A stretch of DNA of 64,000 bases from Janibacter alkaliphilus. GTDB taxonomy: Bacteria > Actinomycetota > Actinomycetes > Actinomycetales > Dermatophilaceae. The position numbers and the translations under genes are program-made. The notes under the pieces were generated by a model. The model worked only from the letters and a program-made list of their open reading frames with translations. It was not told the DNA's origin and ran no database searches. Location: the NCBI RefSeq assembly GCF_013408565.1, contig NZ_JACBZX010000001.1, forward strand, positions 1,116,001-1,180,000, given 5' to 3'. Shown piece after piece: positions 7,671-12,891 of the stretch (position 1 is the stretch's first letter; each line of letters begins with the position of its first letter).

Positions 7671-8219
7671 ATGGGTGAGCCGGCAGGGTCGGATCTCGTG
7701 GTCGGGGAGTGGTCGTGGGCTCCGGTGGAGGAGATCGTGGCGTGGGCGCGGTTCTGGGCGGGCGCGTCGTGGCCGATGACGGAGGGTGTGGCGATCGATC
7801 TGGGGGTGGAGCACCTCGGGTGGTCGGTGGACGAGCAGGGCGAGGCCGTGGCGCCGTGGCCGCTGAACGGGAGGGATCTGTCGTTGTCGCGCGCGTACGG
7901 CGCGAAGGACTGTCATGGATTCTCGTTCGAGGTGACCGACGTTATGGGTTCGCCTCATGAGCAGCTGGACGTTGAAGCTCAGCGGTTGTGGCAGGCGTTC
8001 TTGCGGGACCGGTTCACACTCTTGGTACGGGCGCTGACCCCCGAGCTGGGTGAGCCCACGAGGCTACGAGAGAGCTTTCAGGGGCGCAGCATGGTCACCG
8101 CACGGTGGGATCTTCCAGACGGGGGGATTCGGTGGGATGTGACGCAGTCTCATCAGTCAGTGAGTGCGTACCTGAGTTCGCCAGCGACGGCAGCGATGGA
8201 GCGGCGGTCAGGCAACTAG
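7671..8219 (+). CDS. Array family C, copy 2 (DUF6301-like)
   Basis: 182 residues; ATG 7671 (alternative GTG 7665) with GGTGAGG upstream as in every C copy. It shares EWSWAPVEEIVAWARFW, SWPMTEGVAIDLGVEHLGW, LRDRFTLLVRALTPELG and WDLPDGGIRWDVTQS with its paralogues. Differences concentrate around residues 85-100 (DVMGSPHEQLDVEAQ), 123-137 (EPTRLRESFQGR) and the C-terminus. A 104-base spacer after B2 is homologous to the B1-C1 spacer. The function is unknown to me beyond probable toxin immunity or regulation. Confidence 0.7.
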   Translation: MGEPAGSDLVVGEWSWAPVEEIVAWARFWAGASWPMTEGVAIDLGVEHLGWSVDEQGEAVAPWPLNGRDLSLSRAYGAKDCHGFSFEVTDVMGSPHEQLDVEAQRLWQAFLRDRFTLLVRALTPELGEPTRLRESFQGRSMVTARWDLPDGGIRWDVTQSHQSVSAYLSSPATAAMERRSGN

Positions 8220-8265
8220 GGATACCTAGCAACGGGTGTTGCTCTTGATGTGCAGGAAGGTGATC

Positions 8266-8769
8266 GTGGTGGAGTGGTCGGAGTTTCAGGGTGCGCTGGC
8301 GGGTGTGCTGGGTGAGGTGGGTGATCGGTGGCGGGTGATCATCCGCGAGCCGGCCTCGGGGGTGTTCGTGCAGTTTGCGGATGACCCTTCGGGGGTGGAG
8401 ATGCAGTGCTCGTCGCGCGAGGTGCCGAAGTTCGCTGATCTGATCCCGGCGTCGGCGGATGAGGTGATGGAGGCGCAGGGGTGGCAGGCGCCGACCCGGG
8501 AGCTGCCGTTGTGGTCGCAGGTGGTGGAGCTGCCCGCGTTGACCTCCGAGCTCGAGGCGGCAGCGGGGGCGTGCATCACCGCGTTGCGTGATGCCTTCGG
8601 TGTCGGCTCACCTGACGATCTGGAGTACACGGCGTGGCGTGAGCGCGAGGTCATGATGCAGGGAGTGACCTACTCGGGCGAAGAGATGGATGAGCTGGAT
8701 CCGGGGGAGTATCCGATGCCGTTGCCTGGGCTGGGTCTGCCGCTGGTCACGCCTCCGGGCATGGAGTAG
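8266..8769 (+). CDS. Array family D, copy 2 (TY-Chap/YbjN-like)
   Basis: 167 residues from GTG 8266 behind AGGAAGG. It differs from copy 1 at only a few residues (IIREP for IISEP, REVPKF for REVAKF, ACITAL for ACVIAL, SGEEMDELD for SGEEVDELD), so D is the second most conserved family in the array. It ends the second complete A-B-C-D cassette. The leader (ACCTAGCAACGGGTGTTGCT) is similar to the one that remains on the two sides of the IS element upstream of D3, which allows the ancestral C3-D3 junction to be reconstructed. Confidence 0.7.
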   Translation: MVEWSEFQGALAGVLGEVGDRWRVIIREPASGVFVQFADDPSGVEMQCSSREVPKFADLIPASADEVMEAQGWQAPTRELPLWSQVVELPALTSELEAAAGACITALRDAFGVGSPDDLEYTAWREREVMMQGVTYSGEEMDELDPGEYPMPLPGLGLPLVTPPGME

Positions 8770-8815
8770 TCAGCGGAAGACTCAAATCATGTGGGCACGG
8801 GGCGAGGTGAAGCGT

Positions 8816-9271
8816 ATGAGCGGGATCGATGAGGACGTCGCCAGGTTCCTTGAGTGGTGCGAGAACTCGAGCCCGTGTGCCACGAGAGTCGTCAGCGATC
8901 GCACGCGGATCCTGGATCTGTCAGGTCAGATGTCCTTGGCTGTTGCTGAGCAGGGTCAAGTGGGCGTTCCCGCGTCCTTCACCTCGTCTCTGGTGAGTGC
9001 GACGAGGCCCGTGGCCCGATCGTGCCGAGGCAAGATCGAGGGGTCTTTGGCCTTCAGTCGTGTGCGCACATCGGTGACCTTCGCCGCGCAAGCGATCTAT
9101 CAGCGGGGTCGGTTGAGTGTGGGGTCGTACCTGGTGTTGACGGAGCCGTTCCGGGTGGCGGGCTTCGACTTCGAGGATGGGTGGGGTGTGGGCCCTGGCG
9201 CGGAGGGTGTGGTGACGGCTGCTGGTGCCGGCGGCGTCGAGCGTGAGGTCACCGACGAGTGTGAAGGGTGA
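8816..9271 (+). CDS. Array family A, copy 3 (unknown function)
   Basis: 151 residues from ATG 8816 with GAGGTGAA about 5 bases upstream. The N-terminus MSGIDEDVARFLEWCENSS is recognisably family A, but residues 20-90 share little with the other copies apart from VGVPASFTSSL. The invariant QRGRLSVG...GWGVGP block spans 9101-9196. The tail is different from copies 1 and 2 (GGVEREVTDECEG) and resembles copy 4. No B gene follows; the stop is 9 bases from the C3 start, and the junction reuses the GTGAAGGGTGAGGTGTGCTG sequence normally found before C genes. Confidence 0.75.
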   Translation: MSGIDEDVARFLEWCENSSPCATRVVSDRTRILDLSGQMSLAVAEQGQVGVPASFTSSLVSATRPVARSCRGKIEGSLAFSRVRTSVTFAAQAIYQRGRLSVGSYLVLTEPFRVAGFDFEDGWGVGPGAEGVVTAAGAGGVEREVTDECEG

Positions 9272-9280
9272 GGTGTGCTG

Positions 9281-9829
9281 ATGGCCGGGTTGACGGGGTC
9301 GGATCTGGTGGTGGGTGAGTGGTCGTGGGCTCCGGTGGAGGAGGTCGCGGGGTGGGCGCGGTTCTGGGCGTCGGCGTCGTGGCCGATGACCGAGGATGTC
9401 GCGATCGATCTGGGGGTGGAGCACCTGGGCTGGTCGGTGGACGAGAAGGGTGCCGCGGTGGGGCCGTGGCCGCTGAACCGGCCTGGTGTGACGCTGTCGA
9501 GGGCGTATGGCGCAAAAGATTGCCGCAGTTTCTCATTCAACGTCACTGATTCCGTTGCGCGCTATCGCGAGCAGTTGGACGCCGAGGGTCAGCAGTCGTG
9601 GAAGGCATTCGTGCGGGACCGGTTCACGCTCCTAGTGCGGGCGCACAAGGCCGAGCTGGGGAAGGCGCAGAGGTTCCGCGAGACCTTCCAAGGGCGCACG
9701 CTGGTCACGGCGCGATGGGATCTGCCGGACGGGGGGATTCGGTGGGATGTGACGCAGTCAGAGGGCGCGGTCCGGGTGTACCTAACATCGCCGGCGACGG
9801 CAGCTATGGAGCGGCGGTTGGGCCACTAG
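9281..9829 (+). CDS. Array family C, copy 3 (DUF6301-like)
   Basis: 182 residues; ATG 9281 (or GTG 9275) preceded by AGGGTGAGG. It keeps EWSWAPVEEVAGWARFW, SWPMTEDVAIDLGVEHLGW and WDLPDGGIRWDVTQS. The middle is the most divergent of the four (CRSFSFNVTDSVARYREQLD, LVRAHKAELGKAQRFRETF). It follows A3 directly without a B gene and is separated from D3 by an IS3 element inserted 18 bases after its stop. The C-terminal SPATAAMERRLGH is shared with C2. Confidence 0.7.
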   Translation: MAGLTGSDLVVGEWSWAPVEEVAGWARFWASASWPMTEDVAIDLGVEHLGWSVDEKGAAVGPWPLNRPGVTLSRAYGAKDCRSFSFNVTDSVARYREQLDAEGQQSWKAFVRDRFTLLVRAHKAELGKAQRFRETFQGRTLVTARWDLPDGGIRWDVTQSEGAVRVYLTSPATAAMERRLGH

Positions 9830-9919
9830 CCGCACCTAGCGGTGGTGTGAGGTTGCCCCGGTTCGGCGGACATCTTGATGGCTCGGCCTGGTTGGGTCGG
9901 GCAGGGAAGGATGGCCCTT

Positions 9920-10234
9920 ATGGGTGCGAAGAGGAAGAGCTACACCCCGCAGTACCGGCGTGATGCTGCGCGTCTGGTGATCGACTCGGGCCGCACGATC
10001 TCGGCGGTGGCTGCGCAGATCGGTGTGGGTGAGCAGGTGCTGGGTCGGTGGGTGGCCAGGGAGCGTGCGCGGATGGATCAGCCGCCGGAGGCGGTGGATC
10101 TCGACGAGCGTGCCGAGCTGGAGCGGTTGCGCGCGGAGAATGCTCAGCTGCGGATGGATCGGGAGTTCCTGAAAAAAGCAGCGGCCTTCTTCGTGGCGGA
10201 GGGGGCGTCGGAGCAGACGCCGCGTTCGCAGTGA
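9920..10234 (+). CDS. IS3-family OrfA (helix-turn-helix)
   Basis: 104 residues from ATG 9920 (GGAAGG about 9 bases upstream; an ATG at 9911 is too close to it). MGAKRKSYTPQYRRDAARLV begins the standard transposase HTH, followed by TISAVAAQIGVGEQVLGRWV, which is the recognition helix region. A C-terminal leucine-zipper-like stretch follows (ELERLRAENAQLRMDREFLK). This part binds the IS ends and oligomerises. Its frame ends with TGA at 10232-10234, overlapping the GTG of orfB. Most active transposase should be the OrfAB fusion made by a -1 shift. Confidence 0.9.
   Translation: MGAKRKSYTPQYRRDAARLVIDSGRTISAVAAQIGVGEQVLGRWVARERARMDQPPEAVDLDERAELERLRAENAQLRMDREFLKKAAAFFVAEGASEQTPRSQ
10171..10178 (+). 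other. Probable programmed -1 frameshift site in IS3 orfA
   Basis: The run GAAAAAAG lies within the codons CTG-AAA-AAA-GCA that encode the FLKKAA part of OrfA. Slipping back one base on the AAA codons moves reading into the orfB frame (…AGC AGC GGC CTT CTT), as is usual for IS3 elements. OrfB in that frame is open from 10048, so a fused product is possible. Confidence 0.75.
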
Positions 10235-11124
10235 TTCACGCGGAGAAGGCCTGCGCCGAGGGTGTGCGGTCCACGGTCGGTGACATGTGCGAGCTGCTGG
10301 GGGTGTCGCGGTCGGGCTACTACGACTGGCTCGCCCGCCAGGCGGCTGGGCCGGGGCCGCGTGAGCAGCGGTTGCGGGATCTGGCCGCGAAGGTGGTGAG
10401 CGCGCACCAGGACTCCGACGGGGTGTACGGCGCGCCCCGGATCACCGCGCAGCTGCGGGCGGCGGGTGAGGTCGTGACCCGCAAGACGGTCGCGAAGGTG
10501 ATGCGCGCGAACGGGATCGAGGGCATCAGCCCGCGCGCGTGGCGGCCGGCGACCACGGTCACCGGTGCGGCGCCGCACCGCATCCCGGACCTGGTCCAGC
10601 GCCGCTTCGACCAGGGCGAGCTGAACCGGGTGTGGACCTCGGACATCACCTACCTGGCCACCGGTCAGGGCTGGCTGTACCTGTGCGCGGTCCGGGACGG
10701 CTGCTCCCGGCGCGTGCTCGGGTACGCCTTCAGCGACAGCCTGCACACCGACCTCGTCGAGGACGCGCTGCGGCGGGCGGTCACCTTCCGTGACGGCCGC
10801 ACGGCCGGGGTGATCCTGCACGCCGACCGCGGCTGCCAGTACACCTCCGACCAGCTCGAGCGCGCCGCCCGCGCCCTGGACGTGCGACTCAGCGCCGGAC
10901 GTACCGGCGTGTGCTGGGACAACGCCCAGCACGAGAGCTTCTGGTCCACCCTCAAGACCGAGCACTACCACCGCCACGAGTTCACCACCCGAGCCGCCGC
11001 GATCCACAGCGTGACCCACTGGATCGAGACCGTGTACAACCGCCGACGACGCCACACCGCCCTCGGCAACATCAGCCCCGTAGCCTTCGAGCACGGACTC
11101 ACCACGGCGGCACCAGCCGCCTAA
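10231..11124 (+). CDS. IS3-family OrfB transposase (DDE integrase)
   Basis: 297 residues if started at GTG 10231; it is also reached as OrfAB by frameshifting. An HTH_21-like segment (MCELLGVSRSGYYDWLARQ) and the DGVYGAPRITAQLRAAG motif precede the integrase core. Catalytic acidic residues are visible as D in VWTSDITYL, D in ILHADRGCQYTS and E in WDNAQHESFWSTLK. The closing YNRRRRHTALGNISPVAFE is diagnostic of IS3 transposases. It is full length with no internal stop. G/C-ending codons here contrast with the TTG/GTG-rich array genes around it. Confidence 0.93.
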   Translation: MIHAEKACAEGVRSTVGDMCELLGVSRSGYYDWLARQAAGPGPREQRLRDLAAKVVSAHQDSDGVYGAPRITAQLRAAGEVVTRKTVAKVMRANGIEGISPRAWRPATTVTGAAPHRIPDLVQRRFDQGELNRVWTSDITYLATGQGWLYLCAVRDGCSRRVLGYAFSDSLHTDLVEDALRRAVTFRDGRTAGVILHADRGCQYTSDQLERAARALDVRLSAGRTGVCWDNAQHESFWSTLKTEHYHRHEFTTRAAAIHSVTHWIETVYNRRRRHTALGNISPVAFEHGLTTAAPAA

Positions 11125-11186
11125 ACCGATGTCCACCAAACGGGGGCAGCCCCATGGTGTTGCTCGTGATGTCTAGGGGAGTGATC

Positions 11187-11690
11187 GTGGTGGAGTGGTC
11201 GGAGTTTCAGGGTGCGTTGGCGGGTGTGCTGGGTGAGGTGGGTGATCGGTGGCGGGTGATCATCCGTGAGCCGACCTCGGGGGTGGTGGTGCAGTTCGCG
11301 GACCATCCGGTGGGGTTGGAGATGCAGTGCTCGTCGCGTGAGGTGCCGAAGTTTGCTGATCTGATCCCGGCGTCGGCGGATGAGGTGATGGAGGCGCAGG
11401 GGTGGCAGGCGCCGACTCGGGAGCTTCCGTTGTGGTCGCAGGTGGTGGAGCTGCCGGCGTTGACGTCTGAGCTGGAGGCGGCGGCGGGGGCGTGCGTGAC
11501 CGCGTTGCGTGATGCGTTCGGTGTGGGCTCGCCTGATGACCTGGTGTACACGGCGTGGCGTGAGCGCGAGGTCATGATGCAGGGAGTGACGTACACGGGC
11601 GAGGAGGTGGATGAGCTGGATCCGGGGGAGTATCCGATGCCGTTGCCTCGGTTGGGTCTGCCGCTGGTCGCCCCTCCGGGCATGGAGTAG
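11187..11690 (+). CDS. Array family D, copy 3 (TY-Chap/YbjN-like)
   Basis: 167 residues from GTG 11187 (AGGGGAG upstream). Close to copies 1 and 2 except around residues 33-44, where EPTSGVVVQFADHPVGLEM replaces EPASGVFVQFADDPSGVEM, and LVYTAWRE for LEYTAWRE. It was separated from C3 by the IS3 element, so its expression may now depend on read-through from or a promoter within the IS. It is followed 83 bases later by A4. The TY-Chap-like assignment is tentative as for the other copies. Confidence 0.7.
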   Translation: MVEWSEFQGALAGVLGEVGDRWRVIIREPTSGVVVQFADHPVGLEMQCSSREVPKFADLIPASADEVMEAQGWQAPTRELPLWSQVVELPALTSELEAAAGACVTALRDAFGVGSPDDLVYTAWREREVMMQGVTYTGEEVDELDPGEYPMPLPRLGLPLVAPPGME

Positions 11691-11773
11691 CGCGCGCCGG
11701 ATCGGGCGGGTGCACGGTTCGGGGGAACGTCCTGCTGGGTCGACAGGGTTCTGCGCGAAGGGTGGTGGCGTCG

Positions 11774-12238
11774 GTGGCTGGTCGCGAAGAGCTGCTGGCG
11801 GAGGTGTCAGGCTTCCTGGAGTGGTGCGAGGGACTGGACAAGCAGTTGTTCGAGGTTGCCCACGACGTGGTGAAGCGACAGCTGCGATCGAAGCTGCGTG
11901 TGCCGGTGGTGAAGGAGGTGGGGGCCTCTGGACTCCCAGTCACGTTCATTAGCGCGCTCGACAAGGCGGTCGCACCTGTGGCGCGCCACTTCGCAGAACT
12001 CTCGGACGACACTAGGTCTGCTGGTCGGACTCAGCTGGCGGCGACTGTTGCGGCGCAGGCAATTCGCCAGCGGGGTCGGTTGAGTGTGGGGTCGTATCTG
12101 GTGTTGACGGAGCCGTTTCGGGTGGCGGGGTTCGATTTTGAGGATGGGTGGGGTGTGGGTCCTGACGCGGAGGGTGTGGCGACGGTCGCCGGTGCCGGCG
12201 GCGTCGAGCGTGAGGTCACCGATGAGGGCGACGGGTGA
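11774..12238 (+). CDS. Array family A, copy 4 (unknown function)
   Basis: 154 residues if GTG 11774 is used, which aligns MAGREELLAEVSGFLEWCEG with the other A N-termini and has AAGGGTGG upstream; GTGs at 11762 and 11765 are alternatives. Residues 20-95 (LDKQLFEVAHDVVKRQLRSK and on) are unlike the other copies, except for ASGLPVTFISALDKAVAPVAR. The invariant block is at 12068-12163 (RQRGRLSVG). The tail GGVEREVTDEGDG is shared with A3 and the gene abuts a C gene, so it derives from the B-less cassette type. Confidence 0.72.
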   Translation: MAGREELLAEVSGFLEWCEGLDKQLFEVAHDVVKRQLRSKLRVPVVKEVGASGLPVTFISALDKAVAPVARHFAELSDDTRSAGRTQLAATVAAQAIRQRGRLSVGSYLVLTEPFRVAGFDFEDGWGVGPDAEGVATVAGAGGVEREVTDEGDG

Positions 12239-12247
12239 GGTGTGCTG

Positions 12248-12796
12248 ATGGGTGAGCCGATGGGGTCTGAGCTGGTCGTCGGTGAGTGGTCGTGGGCTCC
12301 CGTGGAGGAGGTGGTGGCCTGGGCGCGGTTCTGGGCGTCGGCGTCGTGGCCGATGACCGAGGACGTGGCGATCGATCTGGGGGTGGCGCATCTGGGGTGG
12401 TCGGTGGACGAGAAGGGTGCGGCGGTGGGGCCGTGGCCGCTGAACCGGCCGGGGGTGACCCTGTCGCGGGACTACGGCGACAAGGACTGTCACGGGTTCT
12501 CGTTCAAGGTCACTGACGTTGTGGGTCGTCCTGAAGAGTTGCTGGATGCTGACGGTCAGAGGTTGTGGGAGGCGTTCCTGCGGGACCGGTTCACGCTGCT
12601 GGTGCGGGCGCTGACGCCCGAGTTACGTGAGTCGAAGCGCCTCCGAGAGAAGCTCGAGGACAGCAGTTTGGTCACGGCGCGATGGGATCTTCCAGACGGG
12701 GGCATCCGGTGGGATGTCACGCAATCGGCAGGCTCGGTCACGTGCTGGGTGAGTTCGCCAGAGTCGGCGCAGGTGGAGCGGAACCTGGGCAACTAG
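12248..12796 (+). CDS. Array family C, copy 4 (DUF6301-like), last gene of array
   Basis: 182 residues; ATG 12248 (or GTG 12242). It carries the usual EWSWAPVEEVVAWARFW, SWPMTEDVAIDLGVAHLGW and WDLPDGGIRWDVTQS. Its front half is nearly that of C1, its LVRALTPEL resembles C2, and its tail (AGSVTCWVSSPESAQVERNL) is unique. This mixture suggests recombination among copies. No D gene follows, so the array ends on a partial A-C cassette. The next gene is convergent, 95 bases away; I see no clear terminator in that gap. Confidence 0.7.
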   Translation: MGEPMGSELVVGEWSWAPVEEVVAWARFWASASWPMTEDVAIDLGVAHLGWSVDEKGAAVGPWPLNRPGVTLSRDYGDKDCHGFSFKVTDVVGRPEELLDADGQRLWEAFLRDRFTLLVRALTPELRESKRLREKLEDSSLVTARWDLPDGGIRWDVTQSAGSVTCWVSSPESAQVERNLGN

Positions 12797-12891
12797 ACGC
12801 GATGACCGGGGTCGTCGCGCCCGCCGCATGAGCGCAGGCTCGGCCGACCAGAGCGAGCACCACCCCCCGCGACACCTCGGCGACGACCACG

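Larger units (their letters stand above)
9848..11154 (+). mobile_element. IS3-family insertion sequence, intact, 1307 bp
   Basis: The element has imperfect terminal inverted repeats. The left end TGAGGTTGCCCCGGTTCGGC (from 9848) matches the reverse complement of the right end at 11154 (TGGGGCTGCCCC...) at 22 of the first 27 positions. TGGTG at 9843-9847 and again at 11155-11159 forms a 5-bp target duplication. Inside are overlapping orfA and orfB with an A6G slippage site and a DDE integrase. Removing the element and one TGGTG restores a C-D intergenic region resembling that between C2 and D2. All parts look functional, so insertion is probably recent. Confidence 0.93.

Noticed and set aside
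10171..10178. Sequencing error in the IS3 orfA A6 run
   Set aside because: The orfA/orfB frame change at an A-rich site is normal for IS3 elements, and both frames are intact around it.
8816..12238. Array genes A3 and A4 as broken pseudogenes because of their divergence
   Set aside because: Both have full-length open frames, start signals, and the conserved C-terminal block. The differences are in-frame substitutions.
4131..12796. The array as a prophage or integron
   Set aside because: No integrase, attC-like sites, capsid or tail genes are present. The only mobile gene set is the IS3 element, which inserted later into an existing array.
12797..12891. Terminator between the array and the T7SS operon
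   Set aside because: I found no stem of convincing length in this convergent gap.
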